Notes under the pieces: model-generated | What the model was told of the DNA's origin: nothing | What the model saw: only the letters and a program-made list of their open reading frames with translations | Database searches by the model: none | Assembly (NCBI RefSeq): GCF_900111015.1 | Contig: NZ_FOFS01000001.1 | Coordinates: forward strand, 124,001 to 188,000 | Source: Solimonas aquatica | GTDB taxonomy: Bacteria > Pseudomonadota > Gammaproteobacteria > Nevskiales > Nevskiaceae | DNA: 64,000 bases | Reading direction: 5' to 3' | Made by a program: the position numbers and the translations under genes | Shown: one piece after another, positions 35,960 through 43,906 of the stretch | How positions within the stretch are numbered: position 1 is the stretch's first letter | How the letters are laid out: every line of letters starts with the position of its first letter

Positions 35960-37102
35960 TCAGAGCGTGCGCGCGATCAGTTCTTTCATGATTTCGTTGG
36001 TGCCGCCGTAGATGCGCTGGGCGCGCGAATCGACGAAGGCACGCGCCACCGGGTATTCGAGCATGTAGCCGTAGCCGCCATGCAGCTGCACGCATTGATC
36101 GACCACCTTGCCGAGCAGATCCGAACACCAGTATTTGGCGGTGGCGGCGTCGTCCACGCCCAGCTTGTTCTGCATCACCAGCTCCGTGCAGCGGTCCACG
36201 AACACGCGGGCGATGGACAGCTCCGCCTTCATCTCGGCGAGCTTGAAGCGGGTGTTCTGGAACTGCGCCACCGCCTTGCCGAAGGCCTTGCGGCTGCGCG
36301 TGTATTCGATGGTGTGCTTGAGCACCGCCTCGCCGCCGGCCACCGAGGTGATGGCGATCATCAGGCGTTCCCAGGCCAGCTCCTTCATCAGCATGATGAA
36401 GCCCATGCCTTCCTTCAGACCCAGCAGATTGGCCTTGGGCACGCGCACGTTCTCGAAGAACAGCTCGCAGGTGTCCTGCGCTTTCATGCCGACTTTCTTC
36501 AGCGGTTTGCCCTTGGTGAAGCCCGGGCTGTCGGCCTCGACCAGCAGCAGGGAGATGTCCTTGGCGCCTTCGCCGCTGTTGCCGGTTCTGGCGACCACGA
36601 TGGCGAGGTCGCAGAGATAACCGTTGGTGATGAAGATCTTCGAACCATTGAGGATGTAGTGGTCGCCGTCGGCCACCGCCGTGGTCTTGACCGCCTGCAG
36701 ATCGGAGCCGGTGCCGGGCTCGGTCATGGCGATGGCGCCGACCATCTCGCCGCTGGCGAGCTTGGGCAGATAGCGCTGCTTCTGCTCGGGCGTGCCGAAG
36801 TTGTTGATGTAGGGCGCGACGATGTCGGAGTGCAGGGAGAAGCCCACGCCGGAGTCGCCGCTGTAAGCCTGCTCTTCCATCAGGATCACGCTGTAGCTGC
36901 GGTCCACGCCCAGGCCGCCGTAAGCCTCGGGCATGGTCACGCACAGCAGGCCCAGTTCGCCGGCCTTGTTCCAGAGCTTGCGGTCGACATGCTGCTGCTC
37001 TTCCCAGGCTTCGCGATACGGCAGCACCTCGGTTTCAAAGAAGCGGCGCACGGTCTTGCGGAAGTCCTCGTGCTCGGGCTTGAACAGGGTGCGGGCGATC
37101 AT
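35960..37102 (-). CDS. Acyl-CoA dehydrogenase, first gene of the beta-oxidation operon
   Basis: A 380-residue acyl-CoA dehydrogenase with the classical motifs MTEPGTGSDLQAVKTTA, HGGYGYMLEYPVARAFVDSRAQRIYGGTNEIMKELIA, and the long-chain/isovaleryl-type catalytic Glu in LAWERLMIA. It performs the first oxidation of the cycle and passes electrons to ETF; no etf genes are in the window. It is the promoter-proximal gene of the minus-strand operon and lies 32 bases before the MFE-2-like start. The palindromic operator 37131-37148 sits about 30 bases upstream of its start, so it is the gene most directly controlled by the divergent TetR protein. Confidence 0.94.
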   Translation of the reverse strand: MIARTLFKPEHEDFRKTVRRFFETEVLPYREAWEEQQHVDRKLWNKAGELGLLCVTMPEAYGGLGVDRSYSVILMEEQAYSGDSGVGFSLHSDIVAPYINNFGTPEQKQRYLPKLASGEMVGAIAMTEPGTGSDLQAVKTTAVADGDHYILNGSKIFITNGYLCDLAIVVARTGNSGEGAKDISLLLVEADSPGFTKGKPLKKVGMKAQDTCELFFENVRVPKANLLGLKEGMGFIMLMKELAWERLMIAITSVAGGEAVLKHTIEYTRSRKAFGKAVAQFQNTRFKLAEMKAELSIARVFVDRCTELVMQNKLGVDDAATAKYWCSDLLGKVVDQCVQLHGGYGYMLEYPVARAFVDSRAQRIYGGTNEIMKELIARTL

Positions 37103-37130
37103 CCGTTGCTACTCCTCGTTGATTATTTAC

Positions 37131-37148
37131 ATACAGTCCGGACTGTAT
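37131..37148. promoter_or_regulatory. Palindromic TetR operator
   Basis: ATACAGTCCGGACTGTAT is a perfect 18-base palindrome in the 166-base gap between the divergent acyl-CoA dehydrogenase and TetR genes. It is only 28 bases from the dehydrogenase start, where binding would block its promoter, and lies within reach of the tetR promoter for autoregulation. The surrounding A/T-rich stretch (GATTATTTAC, TCTAATATC) is the best promoter candidate. Confidence 0.8.
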
Positions 37149-37268
37149 CTAATATCAAGACCGGAATCGCTGTCAAACGGCAGCGGCGCGGTGCTTGGCC
37201 AAGCGCTTCAACCATCAGGCAAGCAGGCTTGCGCTGCCGTGGTCGCCTAGCCAAACTGCCCGCCATTT

Positions 37269-37988
37269 ATGAGCTCCGACAAAACACCAAAACGCCGCCG
37301 CCGCTCGCAGGAAGAACGCAGTGATGCCATGCGCAGGCGCCTCATCGAGGCCACGGTGGAGAGCCTGGCGCAGGAGGGTTACGCCGGCAGCTCGCTCAGC
37401 TCCATCGTGCGCCGCGCCGGGGTCTCGCGCGGCGCGCAGGTGCATCACTATCCGAACAAGCAGGCGCTGCTGCTCGATGCCGCCGAAGAACTGCTGAAGA
37501 ACAATTACCGCCAGATCGGCGAGGCCCTGCTGGGCATGCCGGAAGGCGGCGACAAGCTGCAGGCGGTGGTCGATACCGTGTGGCAGCAGTTTTTCGAGAC
37601 CGCGCAGTTTCGCGCCTACTGCGAGCTGCTCACCGCCGCGCAGCGCGACGCGGCGCTGATGACGGCGATGCGCACCATGGTGCGCCGAGTCTTCGATCTG
37701 TTCTCGCCGGCCTCCGCGCACTACTTCGAAACCAAGGACAGCGGCACGCGCTCGGCGGAATTGTTCCTGCAGCTGGGCTTCCTGCTGTCGGGGCTGGCGC
37801 TGCAGGCCGATCTGCTCGACAACCGCGCGATGATCCGCGCGCAGGTGCAGCTCTGGGTGGATCTGGTGCGGCCGCAGCTGCGCGCGCGCAAGGGTGTGCG
37901 CACGCCACCGCCGCGACCCGGGGTCTGGGATCAGCCGCTGCGCAATCAGCTGCCGGCGACGGCAGCGGTGCGCAAGCGCAAAGCCTAG
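37269..37988 (+). CDS. TetR-family transcriptional repressor of the beta-oxidation operon
   Basis: A 239-residue regulator. The N-terminal helix-turn-helix is SSLSSIVRRAGVSRGAQVHHYPNKQALLLDAAEELL (residues about 41-76), preceded by a basic stretch KRRRRSQEER. The ligand-binding C-terminal helices (about 85-205) are hydrophobic, as expected for sensing an acyl-CoA or sterol intermediate. It is divergent from the six-gene operon and has the palindrome 37131-37148 between. Its stop codon overlaps, within CTAG, the stop of the convergent flavoprotein gene. Confidence 0.9.
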   Translation: MSSDKTPKRRRRSQEERSDAMRRRLIEATVESLAQEGYAGSSLSSIVRRAGVSRGAQVHHYPNKQALLLDAAEELLKNNYRQIGEALLGMPEGGDKLQAVVDTVWQQFFETAQFRAYCELLTAAQRDAALMTAMRTMVRRVFDLFSPASAHYFETKDSGTRSAELFLQLGFLLSGLALQADLLDNRAMIRAQVQLWVDLVRPQLRARKGVRTPPPRPGVWDQPLRNQLPATAAVRKRKA

Positions 37989-39319
37989 TCCCGGGCCTGG
38001 AAGCTGTCGCGCAGCAGCTGGGCCTGAGCCGCCAGCGCGGCGCGCGCGCTCATGGCGCGTGCGCCACGATCGGCCTGTGCAGGACTGGCGCTTTCCTCGA
38101 TGCGGTTGAGTCTGCCGCCGACACTGGCGAAACGGCTCTCGACGCTGAGGGCGTAATCGGGCGCCAGCAGGCTGTAGCAGGCATTGTGCAGAATCCCGGC
38201 GCCGCTCGATGCCTGCCCGGCGTAGCGCGAGGCGATGGCCTGGGCGCAGGCCCGGCCTTGCGCGTGGGCGGCTGAGGCGGACTTGGGCAGGGGCAGCGCC
38301 TGACTGGCGTCGCCCACGACATAGACATGCTCATGGCGCAGCGAGGCGAAGCTGTCGGCGGCCACCGGACACCAGAGGCTTTCGTCGCAGAGATCCGAGC
38401 GCTGGGCCAGGGCACCGGCGGTCTGCGGCGGAATCAGGCTGATCAGATCGGCCCGCACGCGCTCGCCGCTGTCCAGCAACACGCTGCCGGCGCGCGCATC
38501 CACCGCGCGCACACTGCCGCCGGCGGCGCGCGGCAGCCATTCGATGGTCTGCGGATACAGGGCTTCCCAGCCGGCCATGAAGGCGGCGCTCAGGGGGAAG
38601 TCATCCTTGGCGTCGGCAATCAGAATGCGCCAGCGCTTGCGCCGCCGCTGCGCATACCAGGCAAAGGCGGCAGCGCGTTCATAGGGCGCCAGCGGGCAGC
38701 GATAGGGCAGGGGCGGCGCGCTGATCAGCAGGGTCGCGCGTTCGGGCAGCGCGGCAAGGCGCCGCTGCAGCAGCGGCAGCTGTGCATCCAGCAGCCAGCC
38801 GTGCGGCATGCGCGAGCTGTTCTGCGCATCGAGCCCTTCAATCGCCTCATAACGCAGATCGATACCGGGTGCGATCACGAAGCAGTCCGCACGCAGACGG
38901 CTGCCATCGGCCAGATACAGGCAGCGATCCGGCGCGTCCAGGCGCTCGGCGCGCAGCGGCAGCCAGCGCAGTGACAGCTGCCGCACCAGAGGTTCGATGT
39001 TTGCCTGCAGACGTTCGGCGGCGATGAAGCCGGCCAGCAGGCCATTGGACAAGGGCCCGGTGATGAAGCGCGCGCGTGGTTCCACCAGGCTGATGCGGCA
39101 GTCCGGCAGCAGCTCGCGCAGTGCGCGTATGCAGCTCATGCCGGCAAAACCGCCACCGACCACCGCCACATGCAGGCTCGCGGCGCCGGCGCTCAGGCGC
39201 GGCAGCGCCAGGCCGCCGAGCATGGCGAGGTCGTGCAGGACTTGGCGACGGGTGCGCATCATTTCGCGCAATTGTCGCGCAAACCCCGCGTGATCGCTGT
39301 CCGGCCGCTCCTTCGCCAT
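37985..39319 (-). CDS. FccB/SoxF-like FAD-dependent sulfide dehydrogenase flavoprotein
   Basis: A 444-residue flavoprotein. A twin-arginine-like leader (RTRRQVLHDLAMLGGLALPRLSAGA, about residues 23-47) precedes the FAD motif VAVVGGGFAGMSC. RCPLAPYERAAAFA and NACYSLLAPDYALSV match flavocytochrome c sulfide dehydrogenase, whose two redox cysteines lie in these stretches. FccB oxidises sulfide and passes electrons to cytochrome FccA, but no cytochrome subunit is adjacent. The start is uncertain: 39319 or an ATG about 20 codons later would both keep the leader, and neither has a clear ribosome site. It could instead act on another sulfur compound or quinone. Confidence 0.8.
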   Translation of the reverse strand: MAKERPDSDHAGFARQLREMMRTRRQVLHDLAMLGGLALPRLSAGAASLHVAVVGGGFAGMSCIRALRELLPDCRISLVEPRARFITGPLSNGLLAGFIAAERLQANIEPLVRQLSLRWLPLRAERLDAPDRCLYLADGSRLRADCFVIAPGIDLRYEAIEGLDAQNSSRMPHGWLLDAQLPLLQRRLAALPERATLLISAPPLPYRCPLAPYERAAAFAWYAQRRRKRWRILIADAKDDFPLSAAFMAGWEALYPQTIEWLPRAAGGSVRAVDARAGSVLLDSGERVRADLISLIPPQTAGALAQRSDLCDESLWCPVAADSFASLRHEHVYVVGDASQALPLPKSASAAHAQGRACAQAIASRYAGQASSGAGILHNACYSLLAPDYALSVESRFASVGGRLNRIEESASPAQADRGARAMSARAALAAQAQLLRDSFQARD

Positions 39320-39392
39320 TTGCGCCTGTGTCGCAGGAAAAATGACCAGCGACGCAGGAAATCACCACCCCCCGAAGCCGCGTCCGGCGGCA

Positions 39393-39406
39393 TTGATCCG
39401 GATCAA
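39393..39406. promoter_or_regulatory. FNR/Anr-type box
   Basis: TTGAT-CCGG-ATCAA is a perfect match to the FNR/Anr consensus TTGAT-N4-ATCAA, within the larger palindrome ATTGATCCGGATCAAT. It lies in the 220-base gap between the divergent flavoprotein (74 bases from its start) and amidohydrolase (134 bases from its start), so oxygen-responsive control of either is likely. Confidence 0.75.
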
Positions 39407-39539
39407 TGTTGGGCGCCTGGGGGCGCTCCGCATCATGGTTTGCGCGGCGACGGACGCCCAGCGCAAAACGCCGCCGCAAGCGGCAGGACAGTCCGCCTGA
39501 TGCGCAAGGCGCAGCGGCGAAAAACGGAGGAGAACGACG

Positions 39540-40799
39540 ATGGCCAAGACCCTGTTCCTGGGCGCGCGCATCTGGGATGCGAGCGGTGCCCCCGCCTTCG
39601 AAGGCGATGTGCTGGTGGAGAACCAGTACATCCGCGCCATCTCGCGCACGCCCGGACAGCTGACTGCACCCGGCGCCACCGTGATCCAGGCGCGCGGCAA
39701 GACCCTGCTGCCGGGCATGACCGAAGGTCATGCGCATCTGTCCTTCGATGCCGCGACCTCCACGGAGGATCTGATCACCCCGCCGCCCGAGGAGCAGACC
39801 CTGGCCACCGCGCGCGGCGCCAAGGCCTTGCTCGATGCCGGCTTCACCAGTGCCTGGGGCGCTTCCGAGGCCAAGCTGCGTCTGGGTGTGGCGGTGCGCA
39901 ATGAGGTCGATGCCGGGCGTCTGCCGGGGCCGCGCATCCGCGCCGGTTCGCTGGAGATTTCCGTGACCGGCGGCATGGGCGATGAAAGCCGTCTGCACAA
40001 TCCGCGCAAGGGGCCTTCGATCATCATCGACGGGCCTGAGGAGATGCGCAAAGCCGTGCGCCTGTGCTGCCGCGAGGGCTGCGACAACATCAAGCTCGAT
40101 GTCTCGGGCGACCCGTTCTATCCGAACACGCCGGCGCACCTCACGCCGATGGCGTACGAGGAAATCCGCATGGCGGTGGAAACCGCGCATGCCCTGGGCC
40201 GGCGCGTCAATGCGCACACGCGCTCCATCGCCGGCACGCAGGCCTGCATCAAGGCCGGTGTCGATGTGCTGTATCACCTGGAGTATTCCGACGAGCAGAC
40301 CCTGGACCTGCTCGAGGAGGCCCGCGAGCGCGTGTTCGTGGTGCCCACCGTCAGCCTGTTCCACACCATCGTCAACAACGAGGCCGCGCCTTACGGCCTG
40401 AGCGCCGAAGTCGGCGCGCGCATGGGCGTCCCCGCTTTGCTGGAAGCCTCGTCGAAGACGCATACGGCGCTGCGCAAGCGCGGCATCCGCCATGTCATCG
40501 GCGGTGACTACGGCTTCGCCTGGAGCCGCAACGGCAGCAATGCCCGCGATCTGCAGTTCTTCGTGGACTACTACGGTTACACGCCGGCCGAAGCCCTGCG
40601 CTGCGCCACGCGCAATGGCGGCGCGATGATGGGCATCGACAGCGGCCAGAAGCTGGGCCAGATCCAGGAAGGCTATCTGGCCGATCTGCTGCTGGTGGCC
40701 GGCGATCCGCTCGCCGACCTGTCGCTGATGACCCAGGCCGAACGTCTGCTGGTGATCATGAAAGACGGCGCGCTTTACAAGAACCGCTGCGCAGCCTGA
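39540..40799 (+). CDS. Amidohydrolase-superfamily metal-dependent hydrolase
   Basis: A 419-residue cytoplasmic enzyme of the amidohydrolase superfamily. A small beta domain at both ends flanks the TIM barrel. Metal ligands are H64 and H66 in EGHAHLS, a likely carboxylated lysine in DNIKLDVSG, His in NAHTRS and YHLEYSD, and Asp in GGDYGF. The subgroup is that of imidazolonepropionase- and prolidase-like hydrolases that open cyclic amides or cleave dipeptides. GGAGG lies just before the start. It is followed 42 bases later by a Rieske oxygenase gene, suggesting joint breakdown of an N-containing or aromatic compound; the actual substrate is unknown. Confidence 0.85.
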   Translation: MAKTLFLGARIWDASGAPAFEGDVLVENQYIRAISRTPGQLTAPGATVIQARGKTLLPGMTEGHAHLSFDAATSTEDLITPPPEEQTLATARGAKALLDAGFTSAWGASEAKLRLGVAVRNEVDAGRLPGPRIRAGSLEISVTGGMGDESRLHNPRKGPSIIIDGPEEMRKAVRLCCREGCDNIKLDVSGDPFYPNTPAHLTPMAYEEIRMAVETAHALGRRVNAHTRSIAGTQACIKAGVDVLYHLEYSDEQTLDLLEEARERVFVVPTVSLFHTIVNNEAAPYGLSAEVGARMGVPALLEASSKTHTALRKRGIRHVIGGDYGFAWSRNGSNARDLQFFVDYYGYTPAEALRCATRNGGAMMGIDSGQKLGQIQEGYLADLLLVAGDPLADLSLMTQAERLLVIMKDGALYKNRCAA

Positions 40800-40841
40800 G
40801 CGCGGCATCGCATTGAATCCACCAAACCCTGGAGAAAACTC

Positions 40842-42245
40842 ATGAGCGTGGCAACACCAGACCCAGTGCAGCTCGACCAGGGCGATGCCCGCTGTCCGGG
40901 CGCGCCCAGCACGCAGGACATCATCGCCGGCGACAAGGTGCCCGCGCCGGGCTGGGTGCGTTCCGAGGCCTATCAGTTCCTCGGCAGCGAGGATGTCTCC
41001 TCCGAGCGTTACACCGAAGCGGCGTTTGCGAAGCAGGAATTCGACAAGCTGTGGACGCGCACCTGGCAATTCGCCTGCCGCGAGGAACACATTCCGGAAA
41101 CGGGCGACTACTACGTCTATGACATCGGGCCGTACTCCTTCATCGTCACCCGCGTCAGCGACCGTGAAATCCGCGCCTACTACAACGCCTGCCTGCATCG
41201 CGGCACCAAGCTGCGCGCCTCCGGCACCGAAGGTTTTGCCGAAGAGTTCAAGTGCAGCTTCCACGGCTGGAGCTGGAGCATCGACGGCAACTGCCGCGAA
41301 GTGGTCTGCGAATGGGACTTCCCGCATGTGGACAAGGCGAAGTTCAGCCTGCCGCAGGTGCGCGTCGAGACCCTGGGCGGCTTCGTGTTCATCAACATGG
41401 ACGATCAGGCGCCGACACTCACCGAGTATCTGGGCGCCGAGGCGGTCTCGCACATCCGCGCCTGGAAGCTGGAAGACCGCTATATCTACGCGCACGTGGC
41501 CAAGAACCTGCCGGCCAACTGGAAGCTGTCCATCGAAGCGTTCATGGAGGCCTACCATGTGCTGGAGACGCATCCGCAGGTGGCGGTCTCCAACGGCGAC
41601 GCCAACTCGCAGTACGACGTCTACGGCGAGCACGTCAACCGCTTCATCTCCACGCTGGGCGTGCTGAGCCCGCATCTGTACGGCAAGCACAGCGAGCAAG
41701 ACATCCTCAATCAGTTCACGGTGGGCGACAGCAGCGTGCTCGCCGGCGCCAAGCGCTCGCTGGGCGAGGGCGGCAAGGCGCGGCAGGTGATGGCCGACAT
41801 GCTGCGCAGCATGTTCGAGAAGGCCACCAATACCGATCTGTCCAAGGTTTCGGACTCGGAACTGCTGGACTGCTTCTCCTACACCCTGTTCCCGAACTGC
41901 TTCCTGTTCCCCGGCATCTCGCTGCCGATGGTCTACCGTTTCCGTCCGGACCCGCGCGATCACCGCAAATGCCTCTATGAAGTGTTCTTCCTGCGGCCCG
42001 TGCCCCAGGATGGCGTGCGTCCGCGTCCGGCCGAAATGGAACGCCTGAGCGATGCGCAGTCCTTCACCCAGGCCAAGACCATGGATCGTGGCTTCGGCGT
42101 GATTCTGGATCAGGACACCGACAACCTGATTCTGCAGCAGGAAGGCTTCGAGGCCAGCGCCAAGCGCGCCGAGACCCTGGGCAATTATCAGGAAATCCGC
42201 ATCCGCCATTTCGAGCGCACGGTGGATCGTTACGTGAAATCCTGA
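40842..42245 (+). CDS. Rieske ring-hydroxylating oxygenase, alpha subunit
   Basis: A 467-residue oxygenase large subunit. The Rieske [2Fe-2S] motif is C117-x-H119 and C138-x2-H141. The mononuclear iron site includes H239 and H244 in FMEAYHVLETHPQ, with E236 nearby in the bridging position and a candidate Asp ligand in LLDCFSYTLFPN. These enzymes activate O2 to hydroxylate aromatic or sterol-like substrates using electrons from a ferredoxin and reductase. No beta subunit, ferredoxin or reductase gene is in the window, so it is either an alpha-only type served by a distant partner or one of the KshA/demethylase-like kinds. A strong hairpin at 42263-42299 ends the transcript. Confidence 0.9.
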   Translation: MSVATPDPVQLDQGDARCPGAPSTQDIIAGDKVPAPGWVRSEAYQFLGSEDVSSERYTEAAFAKQEFDKLWTRTWQFACREEHIPETGDYYVYDIGPYSFIVTRVSDREIRAYYNACLHRGTKLRASGTEGFAEEFKCSFHGWSWSIDGNCREVVCEWDFPHVDKAKFSLPQVRVETLGGFVFINMDDQAPTLTEYLGAEAVSHIRAWKLEDRYIYAHVAKNLPANWKLSIEAFMEAYHVLETHPQVAVSNGDANSQYDVYGEHVNRFISTLGVLSPHLYGKHSEQDILNQFTVGDSSVLAGAKRSLGEGGKARQVMADMLRSMFEKATNTDLSKVSDSELLDCFSYTLFPNCFLFPGISLPMVYRFRPDPRDHRKCLYEVFFLRPVPQDGVRPRPAEMERLSDAQSFTQAKTMDRGFGVILDQDTDNLILQQEGFEASAKRAETLGNYQEIRIRHFERTVDRYVKS

Positions 42246-42262
42246 GTGCGATCGAGGCCTAT

Positions 42263-42299
42263 GCATTGCGGCTGCCGCCCGCTGCGGCAGCCGCAATGC
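42263..42299 (+). terminator. Hairpin after the Rieske oxygenase gene
   Basis: GCATTGCGGCTGCCG (42263-42277), loop CCCGCTG, CGGCAGCCGCAATGC (42285-42299): a perfect 15-base stem 18 bases after the stop codon. There is no T-run, so this may be a Rho-independent terminator of atypical form or an mRNA 3'-end stabiliser. Confidence 0.65.
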
Positions 42300-42373
42300 G
42301 GCGCCGCGTGTGACTGGCTTGCCGTGACTGCCGCAAGCCACGCCGCGTTCAGGACAGGGTTTGCAGCAGCCTG

Positions 42374-42539
42374 CTAGTGTCGTGAGTCAGAAGTTCCTTG
42401 ATGAAGTCGCCGAGGATTTTTCGTGGCTGGCAAGGCGCGCCGACGAGGCATAGTGGTGACTATGGCGAGGAGGCGCAACGCCGCCAGACGCGAAAAAGAC
42501 CGGCGAATTCACATGCGAATTTCTGACTCACGACACTAG
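42374..42539. mobile_element. 166-bp MITE, IS630/Tc1-type (TA target)
   Basis: The ends are perfect inverted repeats of 19 bases, CTAGTGTCGTGAGTCAGAA at 42374-42392 and its reverse complement at 42521-42539. Each end carries the CTAG whose TA is the hallmark target duplication of IS630/Tc1-type elements. There is no coding capacity. The interior is imperfectly self-complementary, with a clear CATAGT-GGTG-ACTATG hairpin in the centre. The right end overlaps the last codon of the TolC-like gene. No matching transposase is in the window, so it would depend on one elsewhere. Confidence 0.85.
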
Positions 42540-43897
42540 GGCGCGGCATGAATGTCGAGTGCGCCGATGGTTCGGGCCAGTCGCGTGCGGGCGGCGGCCC
42601 AGTTGCTGCGGGCCAGCACCAGTTGCTGGCGTGCATCGGCTGCGGCGTTCTGCGCGTTGATCAGATCCAGAATGATGCCGATGCCGGCTTCGTAGCGGGC
42701 ACGGGCCAGAGATTCGGATTCCTGCGCGGCGTCGAGCAGTATCGCCGCGCTGCGCGCCGCCTGGGTCTGCGTGATCAATTCACTGTGCGCGAGATAGACC
42801 TCGGTGCTCGCGGCCAGACGCAGACGTTGCAGCTCGGCCTGTGCCAGATCGCGCTCGGCTTCGGCGGCGCGCACGCGGTTGTGATCCTCGAAGCCGCGAA
42901 ACAGCGGCACGCTCAAGGTGAGGCCCAGCGCCGAACTTTCGCGCAGCTCGCCGGCGCTGCGGTTCCAGCGCTGCGTGACGGTGCTGGACAGTGTCGGCAG
43001 GCCGCTGGATTTCACGGCGCGCAGATTGGCTTCGGCAGCGCGCAGACTGGCTTCGGCGGCCAGCAGATCGGCGCGCGACTGCAGGCTCGCGGCAATCAGC
43101 GGTTCCAGCTGTTGTTCATAGTCGGCCGCCGGCTGCGCCGCTTCGACGGCCGCCAGATCGAGCGCCGCGTTGGCCGGCAGGCCCATGGCCGCCCTCAGCT
43201 CGCCGCGCGCCGCGCGGGCGCGGCCTTCAGCCTGCGCGCGCAGCAGCTGGCTGCGTGCATGTGCGGTCTGCGCCTGCAGACGATCCGCGCGGGTGCCCGA
43301 ACCGACGGCTTCGCGCAGCACCGCCGCATCCAGGCTGGACTGCGCGGCGCGTTCGGACTCGCGCGAAGCGGCGAATGCCCCTTCGGCCGCCAGCCAGGCG
43401 TAGTAAGCCGTCACCGCGTCCAGGTACACCGCCTGCAGCACGTCAATGCGCGAAGCCTGCGCCAGATCGAGCCATGCGGCGGCGCGGTCCAGCGCGGCGC
43501 GACGTCCGCCGGAATCCAGCAGCAGATAGCTCAGCGTCGCGCTGTTGTTCAGGCGTGTACGCGTGCCGCTGCCGGAGTCGCTGCTGCTGTCGCTGCCCAC
43601 CAGCGGGTCGCTGTACACGCTGCTGAAGTTCAGCGCCGGCAGATAGGGCGCATAAGCCGCGCTGTGGCTGGCCTGCGCCGCGCGCAGCCGGGCCCAGGCC
43701 TGCGCGCTGCGCGGATTGCGACACAGCGCGATGTCCACCACATCGCCCAGTTGCAGCGCGGTCTGCGGCAGCGCCGTGCAATCAGCCGGCGGGGCCTCGA
43801 CCGGCGCGGCGCCGGCTGGCTGCGGCAACAGGGCGAGCAGCAGCAAGGCCGGCAGCGCGCGGGCGAATGCGTTCAAGAGCGGGTTCGGCAATGCCAA
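42536..43897 (-). CDS. TolC-family outer-membrane efflux protein
   Basis: A 453-residue exported protein (signal peptide about residues 1-30). It has the twofold helical-hairpin layout of TolC: a first repeat with LNNSATLSYLLLDSGGRRAALDRA and a second with LGLTLSVPLFRGFEDHNRVRAAEAERDLAQ, and long Ala/Arg/Gln-rich coiled coils between. It forms a trimeric export channel spanning outer membrane and periplasm. Its stop codon TAG (42538-42536) is provided by the terminal CTAG of the adjoining MITE, so the original C-terminus was probably altered by the insertion. The gene follows the first amidase by nine bases. No RND pump or HlyD partner is encoded nearby. Confidence 0.92.
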   Translation of the reverse strand: MALPNPLLNAFARALPALLLLALLPQPAGAAPVEAPPADCTALPQTALQLGDVVDIALCRNPRSAQAWARLRAAQASHSAAYAPYLPALNFSSVYSDPLVGSDSSSDSGSGTRTRLNNSATLSYLLLDSGGRRAALDRAAAWLDLAQASRIDVLQAVYLDAVTAYYAWLAAEGAFAASRESERAAQSSLDAAVLREAVGSGTRADRLQAQTAHARSQLLRAQAEGRARAARGELRAAMGLPANAALDLAAVEAAQPAADYEQQLEPLIAASLQSRADLLAAEASLRAAEANLRAVKSSGLPTLSSTVTQRWNRSAGELRESSALGLTLSVPLFRGFEDHNRVRAAEAERDLAQAELQRLRLAASTEVYLAHSELITQTQAARSAAILLDAAQESESLARARYEAGIGIILDLINAQNAAADARQQLVLARSNWAAARTRLARTIGALDIHAAP

Positions 43898-43906
43898 GGG
43901 TGCTGA

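Noticed and set aside
31788-36011. A 1407-codon open frame on the plus strand opposite the thiolase and MFE-2 genes
   Set aside because: It crosses two genuine minus-strand genes and their intergenic gap and has the low-complexity composition typical of antisense shadows.
39411-39425. A third sigma-54 promoter before the amidohydrolase (GG-N10-GC spacing)
   Set aside because: Apart from the spacing the sequence does not resemble TGGCACG-N4-TTGC, and no activator sites are nearby.
42374-42539. A riboswitch or small RNA in the structured stretch before the TolC stop
   Set aside because: The perfect 19-base inverted ends with CTAG on both sides are better explained by a MITE.
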